NCBI GenBank assembly: GCA_022402465.1
Contig: JAKRSH010000033.1
Coordinates: 1 to 64,000, forward strand
Length of the DNA: 64,000 nucleotides
Source of the DNA: Leptospiraceae bacterium
Lineage (GTDB): Bacteria > Spirochaetota > Leptospiria > Leptospirales > Leptospiraceae
Direction: 5' to 3'
Part shown: positions 34,598 to 45,533 of the stretch, piece after piece
Layout: each line of letters begins with the position of its first letter
How positions within the stretch are numbered: position 1 is the first letter of the stretch
The notes under the pieces: generated by a model
The model's input: only the letters and a program-made list of their open reading frames with translations
The model's database searches: none
Told to the model about the DNA's origin: nothing
Translations under genes and position numbers: made by a program

Positions 34598-36922
34598 TTA
34601 TTGTTCTATTTTATTTGGATAAGGCAGCAGAATCTTAAAACAGGTCATACCTAACTTAGAGTCCAGTTGAATCATTCCATTGTGCTTTTCAATAATTTGT
34701 TTTGTGATATGAAGACCGAGTCCAGTTCCTTCTCCAATTGGTTTGGTAGTAAAAAATGGATCAAATATTTTTTCCATGAATTCTTTGGGAACTCCTTTGC
34801 CAGAATCTAAAAAGCTTGCTTGGATATAATTTTTATTTTGGAATTGGATGGTTTTTACTTGAATTTTTAAATTTCCTCTTCCATCCATAGCTTGAATTGC
34901 ATTATGAATTAAATTTGTCCAGACTTGAGTTAGCTCATCCGGATAACAGGGTATTGATGGAATTTCCTCAAACTCTTTCTCGATTTGTATTCCTTTCTTA
35001 ATCGAATTCTCAAATACTGTAAGAACATTTTCTATGCTATTGATAATATTATGGTTCGTGATGTTGGCATTAGGATCAAAGTGTGTAAATGTCTTAAGTG
35101 ACAGTACAATTTTACCTGCTCGTATGGATGCTGTGTATATATTCACAACCAAATCTAAGATTTGCTTCCAAGACAAAGCATAATCTAGAAATTTATGAGA
35201 ATCTTCTTTTAACTCCTGGATTCTTTCTTCAGGAAGTGAGTGAATTCCTAGATCTGAAATCTTATCTATAAGTTCATCAGTCGCCTCAATGGAGGAATCC
35301 TCCAAAACACGAGTCAATTGTCTGCGGTTTTCTCTTTCTTCTTTACTAGAAAGAAATTTTTTCTTTCCTTCAGAAAGATCTATCCAATTCTGAATTTTTT
35401 GAAAGCCTTCTTTTTCCAGTAATAAAGTTAAATTGGGAAGATTCTTCCAAAACATCTTCAATCTTTCTTCTAGGGATGAAGAAGAAGATTGGATAGCACC
35501 AAGCGGGGAGTTGATTTCATGTGCCACGCCTGCTACCATAACTCCAAGTGTAGAAAGTTTCTCAGATTGTATGAGTTGGTATTGAGCGGCCTTTAGTCCT
35601 TGTTCTGCTTCCTTCTGTTCTTCTGAGCTGAGAATAGAGAGGTAAATTGTTTGAAATAAGGAAAAAATCAACAATCCAAAGCTCAGCATGAATCCTTCTC
35701 TATAATTCAATATACTAATATAGATATCATAAACTGAAAAACTTACTAAAACTAAGAAGCTAGCTACCAGCCAATGTCGTCCATATTTAGAAAATCGAAA
35801 GACTTGGATTAGAGTATAGATTATAACAATTCCAGTTAATAAGGATAGAATTTGCATAGGAAATAAGGTCTTCGTTAAATGGTATTGGTATCCAAAAATC
35901 GTAAGAATTATGGGAACTATGAAAAATAATAAGAAGAGATGGCACCACTTTTTTGAAAAGATGGTCTCTTGTTTGGCTAGGGAATGAACATAGTACAAAG
36001 TTATAAGCACCGAAGCATAAAATCCTAGATATTCAAATCGAATGAACAAATTCATAGGTAACTTTGGAAGCATAAAATGCAGAGCTACTTCACCCATAGA
36101 TAGAATACGAAGAGAAGCTAAAAAGCAAAAACAGGAAAAAAGCAAAGATCTGTAATTAAATCGCCTGACACTATATTGGACAAATTGATACAAACCGAGA
36201 AGAATTAATCCCCCTGCAATAAAGGAAGTAGAAGTTAATTTACTTTGGAAGGAAGTATCGATCAATTTATGAGAACCAATGATGGGTGATGTCCATAGAC
36301 CACCTCTTGGGTGGCCAAAGTTTGATATTTGTATCGCCAATCTATTGATAGGTTGTATATTTTTTAGTAAATATATTTGTTCATATCTAGAAGGTTGGAA
36401 TCTTGAAAAGTCTTGCTCATTTTGAAAGTTTCCATTCTCCCCTAAGTATCTACCATTCCAATAGATTCTATAGGCTCCACCGAGAATCTTTATGTAGAGA
36501 ACGGGATCTTGGAGTACATCTTCTAAGGGCAGTTGAATATCTACCATGTAGGTTCCGACTGCAAAACTTGCGTCCAATTGGGATTTTGTATATTCTTCAT
36601 CCAGATAAGAATTCCAAATTCCTTGCTTGGCGATCTTCATAGACTTGGACTCAGGTAGAGAACCAATGCTAGATTCAGATCCAGTTAACAATTGGTGGGG
36701 ATAAAAATTCCAATCTGTTTGCAAGCGAACAGATTCATTAGAAAAATTAAATTTTCTAAAATCTAAAAGAATGGGCGATTGATTTGCTAAGCTTGAGACT
36801 TTGCTCTCAGGCTCTAATTTTGTTTTGTTTACTTCTTGGGAATACAAACTTCTTGGCGAAGAAATGACAATTGCTGACAAAAACCAAATGGATAAATAAT
36901 ATACAACGGAACTTAATTTCAT
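34598..36922 (-). CDS. 7TMR-DISM sensor histidine kinase (module A)
   Basis: A 774-residue membrane kinase. A signal peptide (1-28) is followed by a periplasmic DISMED2-like domain (about 45-210, with FAVGTYMVDIQLP and YRIYWNGRYLGENGNF), seven membrane helices (about 215-410) and a coiled coil. The phospho-acceptor is H468 in GVAHEINSPLGAI. A segment of about 90 extra residues, including LSSKEERENRR, separates it from the second helix AGKIVLSLKTFTHF. The ATPase domain has the N-box WTNLIHNAIQAMD, G1 DSGKGVP and G2 GEGTGLGLHI. No receiver is attached. The start overlaps the giant kinase stop by four bases. It is a close paralogue of the protein at 43224. Confidence 0.9.
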   Translation of the reverse strand: MKLSSVVYYLSIWFLSAIVISSPRSLYSQEVNKTKLEPESKVSSLANQSPILLDFRKFNFSNESVRLQTDWNFYPHQLLTGSESSIGSLPESKSMKIAKQGIWNSYLDEEYTKSQLDASFAVGTYMVDIQLPLEDVLQDPVLYIKILGGAYRIYWNGRYLGENGNFQNEQDFSRFQPSRYEQIYLLKNIQPINRLAIQISNFGHPRGGLWTSPIIGSHKLIDTSFQSKLTSTSFIAGGLILLGLYQFVQYSVRRFNYRSLLFSCFCFLASLRILSMGEVALHFMLPKLPMNLFIRFEYLGFYASVLITLYYVHSLAKQETIFSKKWCHLFLLFFIVPIILTIFGYQYHLTKTLFPMQILSLLTGIVIIYTLIQVFRFSKYGRHWLVASFLVLVSFSVYDIYISILNYREGFMLSFGLLIFSLFQTIYLSILSSEEQKEAEQGLKAAQYQLIQSEKLSTLGVMVAGVAHEINSPLGAIQSSSSSLEERLKMFWKNLPNLTLLLEKEGFQKIQNWIDLSEGKKKFLSSKEERENRRQLTRVLEDSSIEATDELIDKISDLGIHSLPEERIQELKEDSHKFLDYALSWKQILDLVVNIYTASIRAGKIVLSLKTFTHFDPNANITNHNIINSIENVLTVFENSIKKGIQIEKEFEEIPSIPCYPDELTQVWTNLIHNAIQAMDGRGNLKIQVKTIQFQNKNYIQASFLDSGKGVPKEFMEKIFDPFFTTKPIGEGTGLGLHITKQIIEKHNGMIQLDSKLGMTCFKILLPYPNKIEQ

Positions 36923-39900
36923 TTGGTCTCCTCCAAATTCTCTAGGCTTTTTGGTAAAATGATTCGAAATAGAGTTTTCCCAGGTTTAGATTCGAATTCT
37001 ATGTTTCCCTTATGCTTCTCTATGATCTGTTTGGTGATATGAAGACCTAAGCCAGATCCTTCTCCTCTAGCTTTGGTTGTAAAGAATGCTTGGAAAATCT
37101 TCTCTTGTATTTGCAAGGGAATCCCCGGTCCATTGTCTTCAAATTCCACTACTATGCTATTCTGATCTGAGTCGAGTCTTGTACGTATTGTGATGCTTCC
37201 TTTGTTGTTCATAGCTTGGATACTATTTTGAAGAAGATTCGTCCAGATTTGGTTGAGTTCATCTGGATAACAAAGAATAGATGGTATCTCTTGGAAATCA
37301 GTATGAAGTTCAATTCCTTGTTTCAAAGAGTTTTGGTATATAGTTAAAACTGTTTCTATTCCTTCTCTGATATTGGCAGATTGTTTGAGACCTATTTGAT
37401 CAAAGTGGCTATAGTTTTTCAATGCGAATACAATTTTACCAGCTTTATCAACGGCAGACTGTATTGTATTAGCCTTAGCTTGAAAACCGACCAAATTGTA
37501 CGCAAGTTGGAGTGGATTTGTTTTCTTAAGTTGAAATAAGGGTAAAAATTCTTGCACGGATGAATAAAGACCCATGTCTACTAAATAGTCTGAGATGCCT
37601 TCTGGATCGTCTAGATTCATAGTTTCTAATTCTTGCGTAAGACTAGCTTTTATTTTTCTTTCTTCTCTGGTTGAAAGAATTTTCTTCTCTTCTTTAGCTC
37701 TTGCTAACAGCTTATAGAACAGTTGCAAATTTTCATCAGACAGTGTTTGAATTACCGTAGGAAAATCCATGATGGTTTCTTCTAAGGAAGTTGTGATATT
37801 TTGAATACTAGCCTTGATAGCTCCAAGTGGAGTGTTGATTTCGTGTGCTACTCCTGCTACCAATTGTCCAAGAGCTGCCATTTTCTCAGATTGAATCAAT
37901 TGTTCCTGGGATTCTTTGAGTTCGAAGTATGTTTGGTTAAGGTTATCGAATAACAAAGATTTATAAAGAGAGCTCGTAATCTGATTTGCAAAAGTATCTA
38001 TCTTACTGATATAGGTTCTATTGAATTCTGTTTTGGATAGATTGATATTAGCTAGCATAATAAATCCTATTGTTTTAGATTGAATCACTAAAGGAGATAT
38101 AATACTATTGTGGATTTGAGTTTGTTCTAAGATTTCCTTTTCTATGGGATGGATTCTATGAGTAACTTGTTTATTGAATATAGATTTTCCTACTTTCTTT
38201 GCCCAAAAGAAAGCACCAAGTGGTCCATTTAAGGGGATACGATTCTGCAATAGAATATTGCTATGATCCGATAAAGATCGATTATCTTCTGCATCTGTGG
38301 GAATGTATTCCGCATAACTTCCATCATCTGATACTTTGAAAAGGAAATGATATTGAATTTCAAAATCCCTTTTCAGGAATGAAATCACCTTTTCAAAGAA
38401 TTCATTGATGCTGACGCTCTCATTGAGTGACTGATTTAATTCATTCATTTGCATCAATTCATTCGCAAGTCCCAAAGACTGTGTTTTAGCTTCGACCGTT
38501 TCTTCATAAAGAAGGGATCTTTCTAAGGCACCAGCTATTTGGTTACTGAAGAATTCTATGTTATTTAGATCGGATCTACTGAGAGAAGTCTTATGTGATG
38601 AAAAATCAATACTTAGAATTCCTATGCATTGCTTGTTGGCAACTATGGGTTGCAATAAAAAAGATTTAAGATCCAAGGTGTTAATAATTTTTTGATCGGT
38701 TGCCTGGAAATTCGCTCTCTTGCTTATACTTGGAATATAAAAATTTTTCTTCTTTAGAAAGACCCTATACAGCATACCAAGATCTGGATTCAATTCAGCG
38801 CGAAAAGAATTGATGAATTCGATTTGTTCCGTATTATAATTTCCAAAGGAACTAAAGGAATCCGTCTCTAAATACCTTCCATCTTTGCTTACTTTTAAAA
38901 ACCACATTTCACCAGTTAGAAATTCAATATGAAGGTAGGATTTCACAATCTCTATCATTTGTGATATATTGGATGCCTTGCTGAGTTGTATGGAAACTTC
39001 ATACAGATTTCGAATGGCATTTTGAGCAGATTCAACTATCCTTTTTTCTTTTTGCAATTGCTCCACAAGACTTGAACGTATAAATACACCTGTTAGCTGG
39101 TCTGCTATTCTAGATAAATCTTTGATATTCTTTTTACTTAGATTCAATTCCTTTGACATTTGGTCAGAGAGGGCGAGTGCACCTACAGTTTTATTTTCCA
39201 ATTCCAAAGGAATTAAAAGGCAATTTCGTATTCCACCTTTGAAATAGATTTCAAAGTCTTTATTGAAATATTTGCTAGAAGAAAATCTCTGGAACAAATC
39301 AGGTTTCTTCTCTTGGATTTTTTGTATTCGATCCAATCGACTTGAATTTCTAAATAAGATAGGTTTGCGTCTTTGGATGGTTTCTATGAGTATAGACTTA
39401 CCTTGTTGATTTTCCACCTGAAAGTTCTTTATGAACTCATTTTGGCTTGGACTAAGATCTTTACCAGATCGCCAAATTCTAGATTGTAGATACTTTTGGT
39501 CTTCTGATATTTCAAGTAGCCATACTCCTGTTATATTGTATCTATTTTCTAAAAAATGATAGGTATAATCTATGACTGAATCTAAATCTATACTTGAATT
39601 GATCATTTTTGTAAAGAGATTGATATCTCGGATTTCTAAATTGGCTTGTTCCGCTAAAGTTTTCTCTTCTTGGATTTCCAATATGATTTCATCTAAGGTA
39701 TTCGCTATAGGTCTAGTTAGGATAAAAGAAAATGAATACAAACCAATCAACATGGGAGAACCAACAAGTATTACATGGAGAATTCTTTGCTGCCAATCTG
39801 CATTAACTGGCAATTCAAAATAATAGATCAACAGTGTTAAAGGTAGAATCAGAAAAGAAATCATAGACACACGATTGGAGATACTAGCTGCTTTGCCCTT

Positions 39901-41433
39901 TTGAATTAAGCCTTCATGCTTCACAACTGCATACCCTATCATTATAAAAGGGATAAAAGATAGATTTGCCATAGGATAAATAGCATAGCCCATAGTGGCT
40001 GGAAGATTCATGAGTATAAGGAAACCATTGATAAGAAAGAAGGTGAAAATATACTTTTTAACTGGACTTACAGGTTCTTTCGTTGATCGAATGAAACGTA
40101 TAGACAAAAATAACAAAAAAATGTTTAAGATCAATCCGAAACCACCAAACAACTGAAGTACGATTCCCGATTTAGATATTCTACCAAATTGATATAAGAA
40201 GTAGCCATCAAAAAGGTAGGGACTCATGGAACCTATGGAAGCAAAAATAGAGACAGTATCCACTATCCTTTGAATTTTTTTAGATTTGAAGTCAACTAAA
40301 TAGGCAATGAACCTGTAAGTGAGCGATGTGATAAAAGTAAACGGAATGTAAAACAATTGTTCTAAGCGAAGTGCGATTAGATCAGGTAATTCTATATTTC
40401 GAATAACTAAGATGATTTGAAGAAAGCTGCTAATCAAAAGAACCATAGAGGCATAGATATTAATTTTCTCTGTTGGATTGATTCCCGCTATATATGCACT
40501 CAAGATTAAACCTAAGATGGCAGAAAGCAAGGGTATGAGAAGTAAAGGATGGTAGATCTCTTGTCCTTCTACTGGCTTCAAGGCTATAGAAATGAGAAGG
40601 GAAATAAGAATAAGCCCTAGGCTTACCATCCCAGAGCTTAAATAAAAAATGCCTTTGCGAGCAAATAAAAAATCAGCGAGGTTGGCGAAGTTGGAACGAT
40701 AGATTCCATAGACCAAAAACACCATGGGTAAGAAAAAAAAGCCACCTCCAGGGTAGATAGGAATACCGATCAAGCTAGGAAAATTGGAAAGTAGTAATAT
40801 TGATGTTAGATGGAATCCAAAATGGCTTTGCCAGATAATTTTTTCTCTATCTTTTCGTAGATAATAATGGATAAAGAAAATCAAAGAAAAAAGATATAAA
40901 AAGGCATTGAAACCTCCCCATACCCTAAGGGCAAGGCCCCCAAGAGGATAATTCCCAAAGCTATAATGGATCCATTCACCTGTAAAAGCAGATCCCATGT
41001 ACAGGGCTACATAAGCGAAGACTATGCTTAGCGAACAGAAAAACAATAAAAGATAGAATATTTTATAGCGAAAGTTTAAAATAATATGACCTACCAAGAT
41101 TAAAAAAAATGGCAGCCAAACACAAAACCAATACAAGGTATAATTCCAATCCAAAAGTAGACTTAGTTCCTTGATGGAAGATCTAAGTGAAAGCAGGAGA
41201 GATAGGGAAGAAAGAGAGAGGATTAATCCTATATAAAAAAGAGTGATGATTTTTTGGTCATTTTGCTTCCAATTGTACACTAACAATACAATTAAGATGA
41301 GCCCAGTAAATAAGGTTAAAAATCCAGGAAGAGAGTAAGGAATCTGAAACCAGAAATAATCCCAACCTTGGGGATTGTGTGGAATTTCGTAAATACGAGG
41401 TAAAAGTTTGGTGAACATATGAGAATGGAACAA
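36919..41433 (-). CDS. giant multi-TM, three-GAF sensor histidine kinase (copy A)
   Basis: A 1504-residue kinase. Residues about 30-590 hold 15-16 membrane helices that look like two repeats of an eight-helix module (see findings). GAF-like domains follow at about 611-777, 821-971 and 998-1158. The coiled-coil [20 protein letters not shown] leads into [18 protein letters not shown] with phospho-acceptor H1197. An insert of about 90 residues ([21 protein letters not shown]) precedes [15 protein letters not shown]. The ATPase domain has [20 protein letters not shown] and [10 protein letters not shown]. It is the first gene of module A and overlaps the DISM kinase by four bases. The signals sensed by the membrane part and GAF domains are unknown. 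Copies B and C are at 45530 and 49965. Confidence 0.9.
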   Translation of the reverse strand: MFHSHMFTKLLPRIYEIPHNPQGWDYFWFQIPYSLPGFLTLFTGLILIVLLVYNWKQNDQKIITLFYIGLILSLSSLSLLLSLRSSIKELSLLLDWNYTLYWFCVWLPFFLILVGHIILNFRYKIFYLLLFFCSLSIVFAYVALYMGSAFTGEWIHYSFGNYPLGGLALRVWGGFNAFLYLFSLIFFIHYYLRKDREKIIWQSHFGFHLTSILLLSNFPSLIGIPIYPGGGFFFLPMVFLVYGIYRSNFANLADFLFARKGIFYLSSGMVSLGLILISLLISIALKPVEGQEIYHPLLLIPLLSAILGLILSAYIAGINPTEKINIYASMVLLISSFLQIILVIRNIELPDLIALRLEQLFYIPFTFITSLTYRFIAYLVDFKSKKIQRIVDTVSIFASIGSMSPYLFDGYFLYQFGRISKSGIVLQLFGGFGLILNIFLLFLSIRFIRSTKEPVSPVKKYIFTFFLINGFLILMNLPATMGYAIYPMANLSFIPFIMIGYAVVKHEGLIQKGKAASISNRVSMISFLILPLTLLIYYFELPVNADWQQRILHVILVGSPMLIGLYSFSFILTRPIANTLDEIILEIQEEKTLAEQANLEIRDINLFTKMINSSIDLDSVIDYTYHFLENRYNITGVWLLEISEDQKYLQSRIWRSGKDLSPSQNEFIKNFQVENQQGKSILIETIQRRKPILFRNSSRLDRIQKIQEKKPDLFQRFSSSKYFNKDFEIYFKGGIRNCLLIPLELENKTVGALALSDQMSKELNLSKKNIKDLSRIADQLTGVFIRSSLVEQLQKEKRIVESAQNAIRNLYEVSIQLSKASNISQMIEIVKSYLHIEFLTGEMWFLKVSKDGRYLETDSFSSFGNYNTEQIEFINSFRAELNPDLGMLYRVFLKKKNFYIPSISKRANFQATDQKIINTLDLKSFLLQPIVANKQCIGILSIDFSSHKTSLSRSDLNNIEFFSNQIAGALERSLLYEETVEAKTQSLGLANELMQMNELNQSLNESVSINEFFEKVISFLKRDFEIQYHFLFKVSDDGSYAEYIPTDAEDNRSLSDHSNILLQNRIPLNGPLGAFFWAKKVGKSIFNKQVTHRIHPIEKEILEQTQIHNSIISPLVIQSKTIGFIMLANINLSKTEFNRTYISKIDTFANQITSSLYKSLLFDNLNQTYFELKESQEQLIQSEKMAALGQLVAGVAHEINTPLGAIKASIQNITTSLEETIMDFPTVIQTLSDENLQLFYKLLARAKEEKKILSTREERKIKASLTQELETMNLDDPEGISDYLVDMGLYSSVQEFLPLFQLKKTNPLQLAYNLVGFQAKANTIQSAVDKAGKIVFALKNYSHFDQIGLKQSANIREGIETVLTIYQNSLKQGIELHTDFQEIPSILCYPDELNQIWTNLLQNSIQAMNNKGSITIRTRLDSDQNSIVVEFEDNGPGIPLQIQEKIFQAFFTTKARGEGSGLGLHITKQIIEKHKGNIEFESKPGKTLFRIILPKSLENLEETK

Positions 41434-41711
41434 GACTTAAGGATTCTTCTTATCTTGGCAAGAGTTTTATAAATAAAACTAACATTAATACAATAAATAT
41501 TAACAGAATTTAGCAAAAGTTTGAAAGAATTTAGAATTGTAATTTAAGATTTGGATTGAATTTTTGAAAGCTGGGGAAGAAAACTAACGAAAAATTAATC
41601 ATGAATAAATTTGAGCAATAAGAGAAATTTCCTAGAGTGATTCCTCTTTTGCCTGGTTTAACCGTATTCTTAAGAATTGTTTCCAGAAATAGCCAATTCC
41701 TAAGGAGGTGC
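41434..41711. other. junction between the two signalling modules
   Basis: This 278-base AT-rich gap separates the stop of receiver-cyclase B (41712) from the start of giant kinase A (41433). It is the only sizeable gap inside the array and is where a separate promoter for module A would lie. I see no strong hairpin or clear -35/-10 pair. Confidence 0.4.
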
Positions 41712-42809
41712 TTACTTTTTCCTCTCTATCCCAACTTCATAAACTTCTATACCTTCTAATTTTCCACGTATCTCAGTTTTTGGTACAAGATTAAAAAGAT
41801 ATTTTTCCTTATTAGTCAATTGGTGAATCGTATCACCTGATACTAGTAGACTGCGTCCTGCATCCTTAGTTAAGCCTTCAATACGAGCAGCTATATTAAC
41901 TGTATCCCCAATAACAGTAGTTTGAATTCTTTTCTCTTCGCCTATAGTTCCCAAAATGAGATTTCCAGTATTTATGCCTATACCGATAGCTAGAGGAATT
42001 CCAGATTCTTCTATTCTTTTATCGTTGTATTTCTTTAGAGCTTGAAGCATCTCTAAGCTTGCTTCAATTGCTTCTTCGGGTTTATGAAAAAGTGCCATAA
42101 TAGAATCACCTATATAACTATCTATAAATCCATTGTGTTTATAAATGATAGGAGCCATATGACTTAAGTATTCATTCAAAAGAGTGAATATAGAATCAGT
42201 AGGAATAAGTTCACATAATGATGTGAAGCCACGAATATCAGAAAAGAGTACTGTCAAATTTTTTTCTAAGGAATGTCCTAAGGTAACTTCTGAATATTCT
42301 GTTTCAGTAAATCCTAATAATTCAAGAAATTGACTTGGTACAAAACGAAAGAATGCTTTTGCGTTTTTAGAGAGATTCTCTGTTTTTAATTGAATTTCTT
42401 TTTCATTGGAATATCTTCTAAGTGCTTCTTGTATTGTAAGTTGTAAGTCATTTGCCTCCCATGGTTTAGCAATATATCGATATAAACCACCATGATTCAC
42501 TGCATTTCCTACTGCCTCTGCATTTGCCTGTCCTGTGAGTAAAATTTTTAGAGTTATCGGATTCGATTTATGAACCTTAATTAAGAATTCATCTCCTTTT
42601 AAGCCAGGCATGATTTGGTCGGATATTATTAAAGGAATCTCAACAGAATCATCTTCTAATTCTTGGATGATTTCTAGAGCATCCTCTGCTGATTCAGCTA
42701 CTTCTATTCGATATGTATCACCGAAGACACGTTTTAATTGTTCTTTTAAGCTTACTAGTACAGTTGATTCATCGTCTACGCAGATGATTGTTGGCTTCTT
42801 TTGTTTCAT
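41712..42809 (-). CDS. response regulator with class III nucleotide cyclase domain (module B)
   Basis: A 365-residue paralogue of the protein at 33090 with the same length and no obvious gaps. The receiver has D12/D13, D64 (ISDQIMPG) and KPW at 115-117. The cyclase domain has LFSDIRGFTSL and IGDSIMALF for metals and VNIAARIE for the transition state. As in the paralogue, the adenine-selecting Lys position is Ser (FIDSYIGD) and the partner is Thr (TTVIGD). The start directly follows the receiver gene stop. The preserved catalytic metals in both copies argue that both are active enzymes. Divergence is greatest in the receiver's middle helices and the C-terminal tail, where different partners could be recognised. 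Confidence 0.9.
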   Translation of the reverse strand: MKQKKPTIICVDDESTVLVSLKEQLKRVFGDTYRIEVAESAEDALEIIQELEDDSVEIPLIISDQIMPGLKGDEFLIKVHKSNPITLKILLTGQANAEAVGNAVNHGGLYRYIAKPWEANDLQLTIQEALRRYSNEKEIQLKTENLSKNAKAFFRFVPSQFLELLGFTETEYSEVTLGHSLEKNLTVLFSDIRGFTSLCELIPTDSIFTLLNEYLSHMAPIIYKHNGFIDSYIGDSIMALFHKPEEAIEASLEMLQALKKYNDKRIEESGIPLAIGIGINTGNLILGTIGEEKRIQTTVIGDTVNIAARIEGLTKDAGRSLLVSGDTIHQLTNKEKYLFNLVPKTEIRGKLEGIEVYEVGIERKK

Positions 42810-43199
42810 TTATTTTAATCCTGCAAGAATTGTATCGATTAGTTCTTGTTCATCCCATGGCTTATTTAAGCATTTAAAAAGATTAGCCTCTTTTTCAGCT
42901 CTTTCAATAGCTGATTTCTCTGCTTGCCCTGTTAATAATACCTTGGTAATTTTGGGAAATTTTTTATGAACTTGAATTAAAAACTCATCTCCCTTGATTC
43001 CTGGCATCAACCAATCGGAAACAATGATCAATACATTTACACCTGACAGATCAAAATCATCTATAACTTCCAGCGCCTCATCAGCACTTTCAGCAAATTC
43101 CAATCTATATTCAGATTGAAATCTGTTTTTTAGTTGTGACTTTAAACTATTCAATACCATTTTCTCATCATCGACACACAAAATTGCTGCTTTGCTCAT
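42810..43199 (-). CDS. single-domain response regulator (module B)
   Basis: A 129-residue lone receiver with CVDDE, phospho-acceptor D62 (VSDWLMPG), LTGQAEKSAIE and LNKPWDEQEL. It matches the receiver at 34188 almost throughout; most differences cluster in the segment before the phospho-acceptor strand (EVIDDFDLSGVNVL against EVIEELYQNGIQVL), which lies away from the usual kinase-docking helix 1. That helix (KMVLNSLKSQLKN) is identical, so cross-talk between modules is plausible. It lies 24 bases after the DISM kinase gene and abuts the cyclase gene. Confidence 0.92.
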   Translation of the reverse strand: MSKAAILCVDDEKMVLNSLKSQLKNRFQSEYRLEFAESADEALEVIDDFDLSGVNVLIIVSDWLMPGIKGDEFLIQVHKKFPKITKVLLTGQAEKSAIERAEKEANLFKCLNKPWDEQELIDTILAGLK

Positions 43200-43223
43200 T
43201 TTATTCTCCTTTCTCTGGCTTTG

Positions 43224-45533
43224 TTAATTATTTTTAATTGGAATCAGAATCCTAAAAATCGTCTTCCCAGGATTTGAATCCAATTGAATGATTCCATTGT
43301 GTTTTTCAATTATTTGTTTAGTTATGTGAAGTCCCAATCCTGTTCCTTCGCCTATAGGTTTAGTAGTAAAAAATGGATCGAAGATTTTTTGTTTTAACTC
43401 TTCAGGAACACCCTTACCATTATCTTGGAAACTCGTAGATATATATTCTTTATTTTCAAGTAATTCTCTTTTTACTTCAATAATTAATTTACCTTTTCCA
43501 TCCATGGCTTGAATTGCATTGTGTATCATATTTGTCCATACTTGAATTAATTCATCAGGATAACATTGGATAGATGGTATTTCATCGAAATCAGTATGTA
43601 GATCTATTCCTTTTTTAATAGAATTATGAAATACTTCTATTACATTCTCTATCGATTCAATGATGTTATGCTCTGTATTTTGGGCATTGGGATCAAAATG
43701 TGTGAATGTTTTTAGAGAGAGGACAATTTTGCCTGCCCTTAAGGAAGCCTTATGAATATTACTAACTAAATGTAATAATTCTTTCCAACGTAAGGCCCAA
43801 TCTAAATAAAAATGATTCGAATCTTTTAATTCTTGGAAAGAAGTTTCTGGGATTTCATGGAGACCAAGATCGGAAGCTTTGTCTACGATTTCATCTGCAT
43901 CTTCTAAACCATGTTCTTCTAATCTAGATAAGAGTTTGCGTTTTATCTCACGCTCTTCTTTGCTTGATAGAGTTTTCTTATCATAATTGGAAAGTTCAAG
44001 CCAGTTTTGAATCTTGGGAAGACCTCCATCGTTTATAATTTTATTTAAATCAGAAATCCTATTCCAAAATGAATTGAGGGATTCTTCCAGAGAAGAGGAG
44101 GACGACTTAATAGCACCTAATGGTGAATTAATTTCATGTGCTACTCCAGCAACCATGATTCCTAAGGTTGATAATTTTTCTGATTGGATCAATTGATACT
44201 GGGCAGCCTTAAGACCTTGTTCGGCTTCTCTCTGTTCTTCGGAACTAAGGCTAGATAGATAAACGGCCTGCAATAAAGAAAATGCAAGGAGAGCAAATCC
44301 CATGAGGAAACCCTCGCGGGTATTACTTAAGCTAATATAGATATCATATAAGGAAGCAAAAATTAAAATTAAAAAACTACTCATGAGCCAAATTTTTCCA
44401 AATTTTGCATATCGAAATATTTGTACTAAGAAAAAAATTATTAAAAATGATGTTATTATTGAAATGATTTGCATGTAAAAAAGGGTATTAACTAATAAAT
44501 ACAAACTACCAAATAAACAAAATAAGATTGGAATAATAAAGAAAATCGAAAGTATTTTAAGCCAGAGAATGTTTATTGCTTTCTCTTTTGGAATAAGCGA
44601 ATAACAGTAATAAACTGCAACTAGAACTCCTCCATAAAATCCTAAATACTCAAAACGTAAAAATAGATTTCTAGGAAGCTGGGGAATCATTGAATGCAAA
44701 GCAACCTCTGCCATAGATAAAATTCTAAGACTTGTTAATATGCAAAATATTGCGAATAAAAGAGATCTATAATTAGATTTTTTTCCGAAGAACTGAACCA
44801 ATTGATATAGTCCTAATAAAATTAAACCCCCCGCTATAAAAGAAGTATTAGCAATATTTTTGTGATACTCTTCTTCTAATTCTTTCTTTATGCCTATAGT
44901 TGGATTTGTCCAAAGTCCTCCTCTTGGGTGATTAAAATTGGAAATCTGAATTGCAAGAACATTTGTATCAGCTAGATTATTAATAGCGAAAATTTTTTCA
45001 AATCTTGATGGTTCAATTTTTTTATCTGAATGATTAAGTTGAAAATTTCCTTCACTTCCAAGAAACTTACCATTCCAATACGCTCTGTATGACCCACCTA
45101 CATTTTTTAATTTAATTGCTAGCTCATCTTCAATCTTATTAGAGTCCAGTTTAATTAACATTATATAGGTTCCAATCGCAAAACTTGGATCTGATTCTTT
45201 AGATACTACATCAGGTTTTAAATATTGACTCCAAATTCCTTTACTAACAAGAATTCCTTCTTGGATTAAATTGATTTCATTATTTTGGAATTCCTCTCCT
45301 GTTAATAAATGATGTGCATAAAATATCCAATTCGAATCAATTTTAACGGGATTATCTTTGAAATTAATTTGAGTGTAGTCCTTAATTGCTGATAAATACT
45401 CTTTGTAAGTATTTTTGATTTCATTTGGGTCTGCAGAATAGATTGAAGGAATGAATAAGATAAGAAGTGTAAGAAAAAGTAAACGAAGTTTAAAAATAAT
45501 TATTTTATGTTTTTTGTTTTTTGTTTTTTTCAT
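43224..45533 (-). CDS. 7TMR-DISM sensor histidine kinase (module B)
   Basis: A 769-residue paralogue of the kinase at 34598. A Lys-rich N-terminus and signal segment (about 10-32) precede the DISMED2-like domain (FAIGTYIMLIKLD, YRAYWNGKFLGSEGNF), seven membrane helices and a coiled coil. The phospho-acceptor is H466 in GVAHEINSPLGAI. The insert again carries LSSKEEREIKR and the second helix AGKIVLSLKTFTHF. N, G1 and G2 boxes are intact. The periplasmic ligand domain is less similar to module A than the kinase core, so the two copies may sense different ligands and feed the same pathway. It overlaps giant kinase B by four bases. Confidence 0.9.
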   Translation of the reverse strand: MKKTKNKKHKIIIFKLRLLFLTLLILFIPSIYSADPNEIKNTYKEYLSAIKDYTQINFKDNPVKIDSNWIFYAHHLLTGEEFQNNEINLIQEGILVSKGIWSQYLKPDVVSKESDPSFAIGTYIMLIKLDSNKIEDELAIKLKNVGGSYRAYWNGKFLGSEGNFQLNHSDKKIEPSRFEKIFAINNLADTNVLAIQISNFNHPRGGLWTNPTIGIKKELEEEYHKNIANTSFIAGGLILLGLYQLVQFFGKKSNYRSLLFAIFCILTSLRILSMAEVALHSMIPQLPRNLFLRFEYLGFYGGVLVAVYYCYSLIPKEKAINILWLKILSIFFIIPILFCLFGSLYLLVNTLFYMQIISIITSFLIIFFLVQIFRYAKFGKIWLMSSFLILIFASLYDIYISLSNTREGFLMGFALLAFSLLQAVYLSSLSSEEQREAEQGLKAAQYQLIQSEKLSTLGIMVAGVAHEINSPLGAIKSSSSSLEESLNSFWNRISDLNKIINDGGLPKIQNWLELSNYDKKTLSSKEEREIKRKLLSRLEEHGLEDADEIVDKASDLGLHEIPETSFQELKDSNHFYLDWALRWKELLHLVSNIHKASLRAGKIVLSLKTFTHFDPNAQNTEHNIIESIENVIEVFHNSIKKGIDLHTDFDEIPSIQCYPDELIQVWTNMIHNAIQAMDGKGKLIIEVKRELLENKEYISTSFQDNGKGVPEELKQKIFDPFFTTKPIGEGTGLGLHITKQIIEKHNGIIQLDSNPGKTIFRILIPIKNN

